Origin: Acidimicrobiaceae bacterium
Lineage (GTDB): Bacteria; Actinomycetota; Acidimicrobiia; Acidimicrobiales; UBA8190
Length of the DNA: 64,000 bases
Reading direction: 5' to 3'
Assembly: GCA_003151475.1 (NCBI GenBank)
Contig: PLXQ01000065.1
Span: 1 to 64,000, forward strand
Shown: one piece after another, positions 25,579-33,957 of the stretch
Numbering within the stretch: the stretch's first letter is position 1
Layout: each line of letters begins with the position of its first letter
Translations under genes and position numbers: made by a program
Notes under the pieces: generated by a model
The model's input: the letters and a program-made list of their open reading frames with translations, nothing else
Told to the model about the DNA's origin: nothing
Database searches by the model: none

Positions 25579-26397
25579 ATGATTCGAAGTCGAGTGAGGA
25601 AAATTGCCATCGTTGCAGGTGCGGGGGCAGTCGCCACGGCGTCGGTCCTGGCCCTGAGCCCGTTCAGCGCCAGCGCGGCGGACCCGACGCCGACCACTGT
25701 CGTCGTGACGGCCCCGGCCACCATCACGACAGGTCATGCCGTGACCTTCACCGCGGCGGTGTCTCCGTTCAAGACGACCTCGGCCCCTGTGGTCAAGGCG
25801 GGCGGAACGGTGTCGTTCACGATCACCGGAAGTGACGCCAGCACCGTCTCGTGTACCGGCGGCAACAGCGCTCTGCTTCTGAACGGCAAGGGCAAGGCAG
25901 TGTGCAAGGTGGCGACCGGCGGTCTTCTGGCTTCCGCCTCTCCGTATACGGTCTCCGCCATCTACACCGGTGACCCCAACTTCAGTGGCAACAGCGGCGT
26001 TCTCTCGCAGACCGTCAGCAGGGCCACTACCCATGTGAAGCTGACGTTCGACGCCAAGCCCGTGAGTGGCGCCACGACGACCTTCACGGCCACGGTCACC
26101 GGTGGTTCCGGCTCCATGCCGACAGGAACGGTGCTGTTCTCGGCGTCGTCTCCGGGCGCACAGGCAGCGAAGCTCAAGTGCAACCCTGGGGGTAACTCGC
26201 AGCCGCTTGCGGCGAACAGTGCCTCCGTTCCCGTGGCCCAGGCGACGTGCGTTCTGGCGGCCAACTGGTTCAAGGTCCCGGCCCCGACAAAGACGTCGCC
26301 GCACCCGTCGAACTCTTGGAGTGTGTGGGCCTCTTACTCCGGTGACGGAAACTTCGGCGTGAGCGTCGCCTCGAACCAAGGATCGTCCAAGGTCTGA
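25579..26397 (+). CDS. Secreted protein with bacterial Ig-like (Big_3-type) repeats
   Basis: This 272-residue protein has a signal peptide cleaved near SASAADP (about residue 35). Two Ig-like beta-sandwich repeats follow, recognisable by TPTTVVVTAP, VKAGGTVSFTITG, YTVSAIYTGDPNFSGN and then TATVTGGSGSMPTGTVLFS and WSVWASYSGDGNF. Paired Cys in each repeat suggest disulphides. It has no anchor, so it is probably released or wall-bound by affinity. GGGGGAAC lies before the ATG. Confidence 0.85.
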   Translation: MIRSRVRKIAIVAGAGAVATASVLALSPFSASAADPTPTTVVVTAPATITTGHAVTFTAAVSPFKTTSAPVVKAGGTVSFTITGSDASTVSCTGGNSALLLNGKGKAVCKVATGGLLASASPYTVSAIYTGDPNFSGNSGVLSQTVSRATTHVKLTFDAKPVSGATTTFTATVTGGSGSMPTGTVLFSASSPGAQAAKLKCNPGGNSQPLAANSASVPVAQATCVLAANWFKVPAPTKTSPHPSNSWSVWASYSGDGNFGVSVASNQGSSKV

Positions 26398-26424
26398 GAC
26401 GCTTGGTCAGCCATATACGTGTTG

Positions 26425-26463
26425 CATGACAGAGCCCCCGGCGTGGCCGGGGGCTCTGTCATG
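26425..26463. terminator. Bidirectional terminator
   Basis: A perfect 18-base-pair hairpin (arm CATGACAGAGCCCCCGGC, loop GTG) lies between the convergent Ig-like and flavoprotein genes. Its symmetry lets it serve both strands. Confidence 0.85.
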
Positions 26464-26508
26464 TTCGCATCGACCCGAGATAATCGCGGACGGCGACAGG
26501 TCGCTCCG

Positions 26509-28077
26509 TCAGGAGTTCGCCGCCGGTCTATTCACCGGATGATCCTCGCCATAGTGATCGCGCGAGATGACCGGGGCGTCGCGACCCGTGCCCCGTGTCC
26601 CGCGCCGGGCGCCATCATCGCTCGAGGACTCCTCGTGGTACTCCTCCTCGACGTTCACGCTCCAAACGTCGTGGTGCGTCCCCCGGGCGATATTCTCCGC
26701 CGTGAGCATGGCGGTGTACATCGAGTGGTCCTGGTTGTTGTACCGGTGCATACCGTTGCGACCGACAGGATGGACGTTCGGGGCGCAGTCCTCCAGCCAT
26801 TCGACGATCCGGGCCACATTGGTCTTGTAGTTCTCGTCGTAGAACGGATAGGCCTTCGGCATCCGCACGACGTAGCCCGCCTCGACTTTGCTCGGGTCGA
26901 CCAGTCCGAGAATGGCCAGCTCCTTCTTGCCCTGTTCGATGAGAGCGTCGTCGCTCTTGTTCCACATCTCGTCACCTTCGAAGACGAAGAACTCAAGACC
27001 GAGACATGTGCGTCCCTCCTTCACCAGGTAGGGGGACCAGGAGCCGAAGTTCTGGATCCGGCCGACCTGGACCTCTTTGGCGTGCACATAGATCCAGTTG
27101 TCAGGAAAGCTGTACTCCTCGGGCACGACCAACGCCACCGTGAGGAAGTCCCGGTAGCGCAAATCGTCGGCGGCCCGGACGGCCGACTCGGCCGCCGGGG
27201 GATCCATGACCTTCAGCAGCTGTGAGATGGGCATGGAGGAAATGACATGGTCGCACGGGAATTCCCGACGGCTGCCGTCAGCGTTCTCGGCCACCACGGC
27301 GACCGCTCTGTCGTTCTCATGGCGCAGCCCGACGACCCGACTGTTCATGATCACGTGGCAACCCTGGGCCTCGACCAGGTCACGGCAGCGCTCCCACATC
27401 ATGCCGGGGCCGAGCTTCGGGTACTGGAACTCCTCAATGAGTGACGTGATGTCCTTCTGATTCCGCTTCGGCAGCAGCGCATTGACCACGGCGCTCCACA
27501 ACGAGAGGTTCTTGATCCGCTGAGCGGCGAAATCCGCGGGCAGGTTGTTGGTGGGCACGCCCCACAGCTTCTCGTTGTAGGTCTTGAAGAAATGCTTGTA
27601 GAGGCGCCACCCGAATCGGGCGGCGATCCACCCTTCGAGGGTCGTCTGGTCCTTGGGCGGCCTGATCCGGGCCCACACATACGACATCACGCAGAGAAAG
27701 GCCTCGGAGAGTCCGAGGTTCTTGAGCGCATTGGAGGCCTTCAGCGGGTAGTCGTAGTACTTGCCCTCGTAGTAGATCCGGCTCATCCGCGGCCGCAGCA
27801 TGAAGTCGTCGTCGGACAGGATCTCGTGCCAGAAGGCGTCGACTTCTTTCACCTTGGTGAAGAAGCGGTGGCCCCCGATGTCGAACCGCCATCCGTCCCG
27901 TTCCACCGTGCGGCTGATGCCACCGACGACCGAGTCCGCCTCGAGGACCGTGGAGGTGATCCCGTAACGAACGGCGAGCTCATAGGCCGCCGTCAGACCC
28001 GCTGGCCCGGCGCCGATGATTACGACGGTCTGGGGCCTGTCCGCGTGGGGATCCGAGGAGTCGGGCATAAGGGGCAT
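26509..28077 (-). CDS. FAD-dependent oxidoreductase, UDP-galactopyranose-mutase/protoporphyrinogen-oxidase-like
   Basis: This 522-residue flavoprotein has the dinucleotide motif VVIIGAGPAGLTAAYEL (residues 18-34) and a VGGISRTVE segment where amine-oxidase-like proteins bind FAD. DIGGHRFFTKVKEVDAFW and a C-terminal GRNGMHRYNNQDHSMYTAML are typical of UGM-like proteins in polysaccharide or glycosylation loci. It may isomerise or oxidise a nucleotide sugar or lipid-linked sugar. The last 40 residues are polar and probably disordered. No glycosyltransferase is adjacent, though the neighbouring DUF2079 family has a related fold. The start is uncertain between Met-1 and Met-4. Confidence 0.85.
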   Translation of the reverse strand: MPLMPDSSDPHADRPQTVVIIGAGPAGLTAAYELAVRYGITSTVLEADSVVGGISRTVERDGWRFDIGGHRFFTKVKEVDAFWHEILSDDDFMLRPRMSRIYYEGKYYDYPLKASNALKNLGLSEAFLCVMSYVWARIRPPKDQTTLEGWIAARFGWRLYKHFFKTYNEKLWGVPTNNLPADFAAQRIKNLSLWSAVVNALLPKRNQKDITSLIEEFQYPKLGPGMMWERCRDLVEAQGCHVIMNSRVVGLRHENDRAVAVVAENADGSRREFPCDHVISSMPISQLLKVMDPPAAESAVRAADDLRYRDFLTVALVVPEEYSFPDNWIYVHAKEVQVGRIQNFGSWSPYLVKEGRTCLGLEFFVFEGDEMWNKSDDALIEQGKKELAILGLVDPSKVEAGYVVRMPKAYPFYDENYKTNVARIVEWLEDCAPNVHPVGRNGMHRYNNQDHSMYTAMLTAENIARGTHHDVWSVNVEEEYHEESSSDDGARRGTRGTGRDAPVISRDHYGEDHPVNRPAANS

Positions 28078-28234
28078 TTCTGGCTAGGGGCACCGTGTCA
28101 CAGGTGTGAACAAACGCATGGTACTTGGGTGGGGGGAGAGCACCGAACTGGTCACTGCCCCGTTCCGATTCTCATCAAACTGCCAACGGGCAACCAGTTC
28201 CCTCCCAGGCACGGGGTACAGGGTGGTGAGTGGA

Positions 28235-28346
28235 CCCGAAAGTCGGGACCGGGGCCCGCAGGGGGCTTTCAGCGAAAGGAGAAGCAGCTCTGTGAGTTTC
28301 ACACGCAGGTAGAAGCCCCCACGATGTGAGAAGGGAGGTGAAAGCA
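28235..28346 (+). promoter_or_regulatory. Structured leader before the small secreted peptide gene
   Basis: Several hairpins crowd the 5' leader: CCCGA-AAG-TCGGG (28235-28247), CTTTC-AGC-GAAAG (28266-28278) and TGTGA-GTT-TCACA (28291-28303). A long-range pair GGGGGCTT (28261-28268) with AAGCCCCC (28313-28320) competes with the second hairpin. The downstream pairing ends shortly before the GGAGGTGA ribosome-binding site. This is the geometry of a cis-regulatory RNA; I do not recognise a known riboswitch class. Confidence 0.4.
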
Positions 28347-28589
28347 ATGAAGATTCGACTTCGACATACACTCGCCGCCGTCGGGATCGCAGGTGTCCTC
28401 ATCGGTGGCGGCACCGCCGTCGCCAGTGCCGCCACCAGCAGTGCATCCACGACGCCGGCCTCGAGCAGCTCTTCGTCGGTCACCACGACACCATCGGCTG
28501 AGTCGCCGACGGCAGCTCCGTCCGGCGCTTCTTCGCACTGCACCCACACGGGAAGCAATGCGAACAGCTCGTCCACCTCCGGTTCCTAG
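28347..28589 (+). CDS. Small secreted Ser/Thr-rich protein
   Basis: This 80-residue protein starts at ATG 28347 behind GGAGGTGA, a near-perfect ribosome-binding site. It has a signal peptide (MKIRLRHTLAAVGIAGVLIG, cleavage near ASAATS) followed by about 45 residues almost wholly Ser, Thr, Ala and Pro with a single CTHTG Cys. It is likely secreted and disordered. The strong translation signal, structured leader and own terminator argue for a real and well-expressed gene. The function is unknown. Confidence 0.7.
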   Translation: MKIRLRHTLAAVGIAGVLIGGGTAVASAATSSASTTPASSSSSSVTTTPSAESPTAAPSGASSHCTHTGSNANSSSTSGS

Positions 28590-28616
28590 TCCCGGACGGC
28601 ACGAACACCCAAGATA

Positions 28617-28654
28617 GCGACACAGCTCCCGGATGACCCCGGGAGCTGTGTCGC
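28617..28654. terminator. Bidirectional terminator
   Basis: A 16-base-pair perfect hairpin (GCGACACAGCTCCCGG, 6-base loop, CCGGGAGCTGTGTCGC) lies between the small-peptide gene and the convergent amidase gene. Confidence 0.85.
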
Positions 28655-28668
28655 GAACAGGACTCGCC

Positions 28669-29655
28669 CTACGGATTCGCCACGGTCGGGGTCGAGCCCG
28701 AGCCGGACGCCATGGTCGTCAGGAAGGAGGTGACGGCCTTGGCCAGTGCGGTTGCCGCTTGTTGTTGGAAGTGGGGATCGATAAGCAGTGCGGCGTCAGT
28801 GGGATTCTGCATGTTCCCGCACTCGACCATGACCTTCGGTACCGTCGTCAGGTTCAGCCCCCCGAGGTCGTCGCGGGCAACGACGCCGTTCACCCCGTAG
28901 TAGTCGCTCACCGGCATGGGCGTCTCGGTGACGAAGGCGCTGCGAACGTGGTCACCGAGAGCCTGTGACGAGCCGATCACGCTGTCGTTAACGCCGCTCG
29001 CCACCGGCTCGAGGATCGAGAAGCCGCGGCCATCGACGGGTCCACCATCGGCGTGAATGGAGACCGCCACGTGGGCTCCGGCGCTGTTCACGATGCTCGC
29101 TCGTTGGGTGATGCACGGCCCGTAGCCAGCGTTTGTCGTTCTGGTCAGAACCACGGTGGCCCCCTGGGCGCGCAGGAGGCCGGCCAGGTTCTGGGCGACG
29201 TTGAAGGCGAATTCCGCCTCCGAGTACCCACCGGCGTCGGCGGTGCCGGTGGTGTCGCAGGCCTCTTCCTCGCGTCCGTTCCACACCGACCGGTTGATGT
29301 AGGAGGAGTGGTCCCAGTTGTCCCCGTTGTGACCAGGGTCGATACCGACGATCTTCCCGGCCAGGAGACCCTCGGCCGGGCCAGAGTGGCTGCCGGTGCC
29401 CGAGTGCCCCACCGGTGAGGCTCCGTGGTCCGCCCGGCGAATGGAATCGTGACCCCCGCCGGGAGGTGCCGAGGGGCGCCGATGCCGAGTGGCGGTCCAC
29501 GTGGCTCCGGCCAGTCCCACCCCGGCGATGGCACCCACCACCGCCTTCATCAGTGTCCGCCGGCTGACACCACCGGCAGTGGACGATCCGGGGTCAACCG
29601 CCGCCGTGGTCCGTCCGCCGTGCGATGGGGACCGGTGCTTCGCGGGAGGCGACAC
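28669..29655 (-). CDS. N-acetylmuramoyl-L-alanine amidase (Amidase_3), exported
   Basis: This 328-residue protein has a twin-arginine-like signal (SRRTLMKAVVGAIAGVG, about residue 31) and a Gly/His/Ser-rich linker. The zinc amidase domain spans about residues 100-320: IDPGHNG with the first His, SEAEF with Glu, AVSIHAD with the second His, and the catalytic Glu in VMVECGNMQNPTDA. It should cleave the amide bond between MurNAc and the stem peptide in the cell wall. The GTG start has no clear ribosome-binding site, so the true start may be further in. Confidence 0.9.
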   Translation of the reverse strand: MSPPAKHRSPSHGGRTTAAVDPGSSTAGGVSRRTLMKAVVGAIAGVGLAGATWTATRHRRPSAPPGGGHDSIRRADHGASPVGHSGTGSHSGPAEGLLAGKIVGIDPGHNGDNWDHSSYINRSVWNGREEEACDTTGTADAGGYSEAEFAFNVAQNLAGLLRAQGATVVLTRTTNAGYGPCITQRASIVNSAGAHVAVSIHADGGPVDGRGFSILEPVASGVNDSVIGSSQALGDHVRSAFVTETPMPVSDYYGVNGVVARDDLGGLNLTTVPKVMVECGNMQNPTDAALLIDPHFQQQAATALAKAVTSFLTTMASGSGSTPTVANP

Positions 29656-29691
29656 ACCGAGAGCATGCCATGGGGGATTCGATCGCTTCGG

Positions 29692-30540
29692 TCAGGACGG
29701 CGGCCGCAAAAGAGCCAGCTGGCGCGCCAGAGCCACGAGACGACCGCTGCTGTCGAACAGCTCGCCGTCTTCCTCGAGGAGTCCGCCCACCATCGAACGG
29801 GTGCGGAACATCCCCTGGAGCCAACCGGGCCGGGGACGAGCGCGGACATACACGGAGTACTGCAATGTCGGCACCCAACTGGCGGGAAATTTGTCCAACA
29901 CCGCTGGTGGGAAGGCGTCGGCGAACAGCATCAACGAGGTCACGTCGGGCTGGCGTCCGTCGGCAAAGCGCGTCCAGCCTTCGATCCGCGCCTCCGTGTC
30001 GGATGTCGAGCCTGGGCTCTCCCCGTTGAGCCAGCCGAGGTTCGGGGCCAGCCGGACATCAAAATGCTGGAAGATCTCAGGCAGCCCGATCCCACTCGGG
30101 CCGGGACGGTCCCTGATCGACACGCACTGATCGAGCGGAGGAATCGACGGGGACGGGAAATCAATGCTCGGCCCCTCGAGGGTGTCGAGATCGCCGAGCA
30201 CCGCTGTCGCCCGGACGTGCTCCCGACCACCTTGATGCAGAGCCATCTCGGCCACGGTGGACTGACGTCCTTTCTTGGCGACGTCCACCGTGATCTGCGC
30301 CGGACCGCCGGCGGGGGGCGAGAGAAAGGTGGCCGTCACGGCCAGGGTGTCCGGTCTTGACGTAGCCCTGGCGGCGGCGCCGCACAGGGCGGCGAGGAGG
30401 TAGCCGCCGTTCATGAAACCACCGATGCTCCAGGAACCGTCGAGATCAATGCTCCATCCGCCGTCCGACGGAGCGATCGCCGTGGCCCGGTCATAGTCGC
30501 TCGTCTCGCCCAGCACCGTCGACTCTGATTGAAAGGACAC
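29692..30540 (-). CDS. Acyl-CoA thioesterase-like protein (TesB/4HBT_3 double hot-dog)
   Basis: This 282-residue protein has the layout of actinobacterial thioesterase-family proteins: GGWSIDLDGSWSIGGFMNGG where the first hot-dog helix begins, TATFLSPPAGGPAQITVDV, and a second half with WVPTLQYSVYVRARP and a terminal DSSGRLVALARQLALL. It should hydrolyse acyl-CoAs. The GTG start lies 3 bases after the stop of the upstream MFS gene, with AGGAGAAG inside that gene, so it belongs to that operon. Confidence 0.83.
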   Translation of the reverse strand: MSFQSESTVLGETSDYDRATAIAPSDGGWSIDLDGSWSIGGFMNGGYLLAALCGAAARATSRPDTLAVTATFLSPPAGGPAQITVDVAKKGRQSTVAEMALHQGGREHVRATAVLGDLDTLEGPSIDFPSPSIPPLDQCVSIRDRPGPSGIGLPEIFQHFDVRLAPNLGWLNGESPGSTSDTEARIEGWTRFADGRQPDVTSLMLFADAFPPAVLDKFPASWVPTLQYSVYVRARPRPGWLQGMFRTRSMVGGLLEEDGELFDSSGRLVALARQLALLRPPS

Positions 30541-30543
30541 GGC

Positions 30544-32037
30544 TTACTTCTCCTCTTCGCCGGGGGCGGGGACGATTGACGTGTGCGGCTGTCGTCCGGC
30601 GCCTTTCAGGAGAGCGGTGACCAACCCGGACAGAACGGCCAGGGTGGCGGCGAAGGCCCAGAGGTGGCGGAAGTTGACGAGGGCCGCTGCCGGTGAGTGC
30701 GGAGTTCCCAGGATCACCACCAGCAGGGCCACACCGATCGCCCCCCCGACCTGCCTGGCCGTCTGGTTCACGGCGCTGCCCACCCCGAAGCGCTCGATGT
30801 CCAGGCTCGAGACGGCCGCCGCGCTCAATACCGGGAACGTGAGCCCGATGCCGAGGCCCGTGATCAATGTTGCCGGGAGCCACCGGGTGACATACGAAGG
30901 GTGGAGCCCGATGGCCGTGGCATACCAGGTGAGGCCGCCGGCGAAGAAGCCGAAGCCGACCAACAGCACCGTCCGGAATCCGACCCGTTCGGCGGCGCGT
31001 CCCGCCGGTCCGGAGACGACAGCCACCACCAGGGGCCCCGGGGTGACAGCGAGGCCCGCCCTCAGGATCGAGTAGTGCCAGACACTGGTAAGGAACAAGA
31101 TGTTTCCGAGCAGTATGGCGAAGAAGCCCATGGCGTAGAGCACGGTGGCGGGCGTTGGCCACGCTGAAGGAGCGGGACCGGAAGAGAGTCAGATCGAGCA
31201 CCGGCTCGGGGTGACGTGACGACCGCCGTAAGAAGGCGGCACCCATGACGACGGCCCCCACGAAGCAGACGACGACCCGCACGCTCGACCAGCCCCAGGT
31301 GGGTCCCTCGGTGATCCCGAGCACCAGTGCCGCCAGTGTGAAGCTCACGAGCACGACGCCGGCGTAGTCGGGCCTCGCTCCTGAGCTCACCGTCGTCGTC
31401 TCTGTCAGTACCCTGCGACCGACGAGATATCCGATGGCACCGATGGGCAGGTTGACGAAGAACACCCACCGCCAACCGGGCCCAGAGACAAGAAGGCCGC
31501 CGAGCGACGGTCCGGTGGCGACGGCCAAGGCGCCGATGCCACCCCCCACAGGGCCACCACTTGTGAACGACGCTCGCTCGGGAAGGCGCCGAGGAGAAGG
31601 CCGAGCGAGGCCGGCAACATGGCGGCGGCGCCACTGCCCTGGATGAAGCGACCGGCGACGAGCAGATCGACCGAGGGGGCGAGCCCGCACAGAGCCGACC
31701 CGACGGTAAATATGCCCAGTCCGATGAAGAACAGACGCCGACGACCGAGCCGGTCAGCGCTGCGGCCGGCGGTGACGAGAAGCGACGCGAAAACAATGCT
31801 GTAGCCGGTGATGACCCAGGCGAGCGATGCCCGGGAGTCGTGGGGGAAGGAATGCTCGAGGGCCGGGAAGGCCACGTTCACGATCGAGAGATCGAGCGAA
31901 GCCATGAAGGCCCCGAGGGCGGTGACGACGAAGACGAGATTCCGCCGCCGGGCCATGCTGCCGATGGCGGCGGAGGCCTCCGCCGCCGGGTCGGGCACGG
32001 AGCCGAGTTCAGCGCAGACCTGAGCGGCACTCGCCAT
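30544..32037 (-). pseudogene. MFS drug exporter gene (EmrB/QacA type) with two compensating frameshifts
   Basis: The first part (32037 to about 31545) encodes helices 1-5 of a 14-helix drug:H+ exporter with LGAFMASLDLSIVNVAFP, YSIVFASLLVTAGRSADRLG and SERRSQVVALWG. Similarity then jumps to another frame at a run of six C (31542-31547), continuing as GGGIGALAVATGPSLGGLL to RSRSFSVANA. At about 31150 one extra C returns the protein to the original frame (ATVLYAMGFFAILLGN to the end). In the first frame a stop occurs at 31405, so no full-length product is made unless the frameshifts are bypassed. One event lies in a homopolymer, so a sequencing or assembly error must be excluded. The gene is divergent from HxlR and upstream of the thioesterase gene. 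Confidence 0.8.
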
Positions 32038-32039
32038 AA

Positions 32040-32078
32040 GTGGGACTCTAAGGTATTGCGTTCTATTATGCAACCCAC
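32040..32078. promoter_or_regulatory. Probable HxlR operator between the MFS and regulator genes
   Basis: Nested inverted repeats fill the 53-base divergent gap: GTGGG (32040-32044) with CCCAC (32074-32078), and TTGCGT (32056-32061) with ATGCAA (32068-32073), one mismatch. A TATTAT -10-like box for the regulator gene (32064-32069) lies inside. HxlR proteins typically bind such sites to control the divergent gene and themselves. Confidence 0.5.
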
Positions 32079-32090
32079 TAGCCTGAAACC

Positions 32091-32591
32091 ATGGAGAGAA
32101 AGAGTTTCGCCGACATGGAGTGCTCGATCGCCCAGTGCCTCGAGATCGTGGGCGAATGGTGGAGCATGCTGCTCGTGCGGGACGCCTTCCTCGGCGTCAC
32201 TCGTTTCGACGCCTTTCAGCGGCGTCTCGGTATTTCGCGCAATATCCTCCGACAGCGCCTGACCCGGCTGGTCGAAGCCGGCGTCTTTGTGCGTGAGCCC
32301 TATTCCGAACACCCGCCGCGCTACGACTACCGCCTCACCGACAAGGGGCGTGACCTGTGGCCCGTGCTCACCGCCATGAGGCAGTGGGGAGATCACTACT
32401 CGGCGCCGTCGGGCCCGCCGCTGGTGGTCACGCACAAGGGCTGCGGATCGTCGGCCGACGCCGTGCTCGTCTGCGGATCCTGCGGAGAGAGGGTGGGACC
32501 GAGAGACGTGCGGGCCGCGGCCGGACCCGGACTCACCAGGGGTCAGATCTTGCCGGTACGTCGGCCGTCGTCGGAGGGCGTCACCACGTAG
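32091..32591 (+). CDS. HxlR-family transcriptional regulator
   Basis: This 166-residue protein has the HxlR winged helix (residues 8-105): CSIAQCLEIVGEWWSMLLVRD at the start, then RFDAFQRRLGISRNILRQRL as recognition region and PPRYDYRLTDKGRDLWPVL as wing. The C-terminal 50 residues hold a Cys pair pattern (CGSS...VCGSCGERV) that could bind metal. It is divergent from the MFS exporter gene and upstream of the CMD and SDR genes with a 9-base gap, so it likely controls both sides. Confidence 0.9.
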   Translation: MERKSFADMECSIAQCLEIVGEWWSMLLVRDAFLGVTRFDAFQRRLGISRNILRQRLTRLVEAGVFVREPYSEHPPRYDYRLTDKGRDLWPVLTAMRQWGDHYSAPSGPPLVVTHKGCGSSADAVLVCGSCGERVGPRDVRAAAGPGLTRGQILPVRRPSSEGVTT

Positions 32592-32600
32592 TCTCCGGCC

Positions 32601-33161
32601 ATGGCGACTCCACCCCGGCCGGTTCGCATCCCCCCGCTCCCCGAGAACGAGCGCGACGAGCGGACGAAGGAACTCCTCGGACCCCTCCAGCTGGACGGTG
32701 CCGATCTCAACATCTTCGCCACCCTCGTCCGCCATCCCCGACTCTTCAAGCGGTGGTCGGCCTTCGGCGGAACACTCCTTGTCCGCGGCGAACTTCCCGC
32801 CCGTGACCGCGAGCTGCTCATCCTCAGGACGGCCTGGAATTGCCGGGCCGAGTACGAATGGGGTCAACACATACGGATCGCCCGCACGTCGGGTCTCAGC
32901 GACGGGGAGATCACACGTGTGGTCGACGCACCCGAGGCGCCTGCCTGGTCGTCGCTCGAGGCCGCGCTCCTGCAGGCCTGTGACGAGTTGCATCAGGAGT
33001 CGTCCATCTCCGACGGGACGTGGCGCACCCTGGCCGAGCACTACGACGAGCACCAGTTGATAGAGCTCTGCATGGTCGTCGGTCAGTACCACCTGGTGGC
33101 CTTCACCCTGAATTCGCTGGGGGTGGAGCGCGAACCCGGTGTCGAGGGATTTCCGCCGTGA
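32601..33161 (+). CDS. Carboxymuconolactone decarboxylase family protein
   Basis: This 186-residue helical protein has the CMD pattern ARDRELLILRTAWNCRAEYEWGQH, with Cys and His at the active-site helix, and LIELCMVVGQYHLVAFTLNSLGV near the end. Only one Cys of the AhpD CxxC pair is present, so disulphide reductase activity is unlikely; decarboxylase-like or unknown activity is more probable. The SDR gene downstream overlaps its stop (GTGA). Confidence 0.87.
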   Translation: MATPPRPVRIPPLPENERDERTKELLGPLQLDGADLNIFATLVRHPRLFKRWSAFGGTLLVRGELPARDRELLILRTAWNCRAEYEWGQHIRIARTSGLSDGEITRVVDAPEAPAWSSLEAALLQACDELHQESSISDGTWRTLAEHYDEHQLIELCMVVGQYHLVAFTLNSLGVEREPGVEGFPP

Positions 33162-33934
33162 CGAAGAGACTCGAGGGCCGACGGGTCCTCATTGTGGGGG
33201 CGGGAACCCAGCGCAGTGACGACCCTGATGCACCGGTCGGCAACGGACGCGCCATCGCCGTCACGGCCGGGCGCGAAGGGGCCTCGCTGGTGCTCGCCGA
33301 CCGCGACGAGCAGTCAGCGCGGGAGACGGCGACCCTTGTCGCCGCGGCTGGGGCCGACGCGTCTGTGATCGTCGGAGACGTATCCGACGAACAGGCGTGC
33401 GAGTCCATCGTCAGCGAGAGCCTCGACCGGCTCGGCGGCCTGGACGGCCTCGTGCTGAACGTCGGAATCGGAGAGGGTCGACGCCTGTCTGAAACCTCGG
33501 CGGCCCAGTGGGATCTCGTCTTCGCCGTGAATGTCCGGGCCCACTTCCTGCTCTCGAAGGCGGCTCTGCCCCATATGGGCGACGGTGGATCGATCGTCTA
33601 CATCTCGTCTCTCGCCGGATTGAAACCGGGTAGCTCCCTCCCCGCATACGACAGCTCGAAGGCCGCCCTCTCGGGCCTGTGCCGCCACGTTGCCCTCGAA
33701 GGGTCGAGACAGGGCGTCCGGGCCAATGTGGTGGCGCCCGGACTGATCGACACTCCTCTCGGGAGACGGGCATCGGCGGGAAGGCCGTCGCGTAGCCGGA
33801 CGCCCGTACCGCTCGGGCGTCAGGGCACCCCCTGGGAGGTGGCCGGGCCCGTCGTCTTTCTGCTGTCGGGGGACGCCGCCTATATCACCGGGCAGGTCCT
33901 GGCCGTCGACGGGGGCCTCTCGACTTTGGCCTGA
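33158..33934 (+). CDS. Short-chain dehydrogenase/reductase with atypical cofactor loop
   Basis: This 258-residue SDR starts at GTG 33158. The cofactor loop VGAGTQRSDDPDAPVGNGRA carries an insertion between the first and last Gly, and the usual NNAG is LNVGIG. Catalytic Ser (YISSLAG) and YDSSK (Tyr, Lys) are intact, as is the C-terminal AVDGGLS. Variants of this type occur in actinobacterial catabolic clusters. It is coupled to the CMD gene and probably acts on the same pathway. Confidence 0.87.
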   Translation: MTKRLEGRRVLIVGAGTQRSDDPDAPVGNGRAIAVTAGREGASLVLADRDEQSARETATLVAAAGADASVIVGDVSDEQACESIVSESLDRLGGLDGLVLNVGIGEGRRLSETSAAQWDLVFAVNVRAHFLLSKAALPHMGDGGSIVYISSLAGLKPGSSLPAYDSSKAALSGLCRHVALEGSRQGVRANVVAPGLIDTPLGRRASAGRPSRSRTPVPLGRQGTPWEVAGPVVFLLSGDAAYITGQVLAVDGGLSTLA

Positions 33935-33957
33935 CCGACCCGACCGACCGCCGATGA

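Noticed and set aside
28141-28346. c-di-AMP (ydaO) or c-di-GMP riboswitch upstream of the small secreted peptide
   Set aside because: The leader is structured, but the conserved core bases I know for either class are not present.
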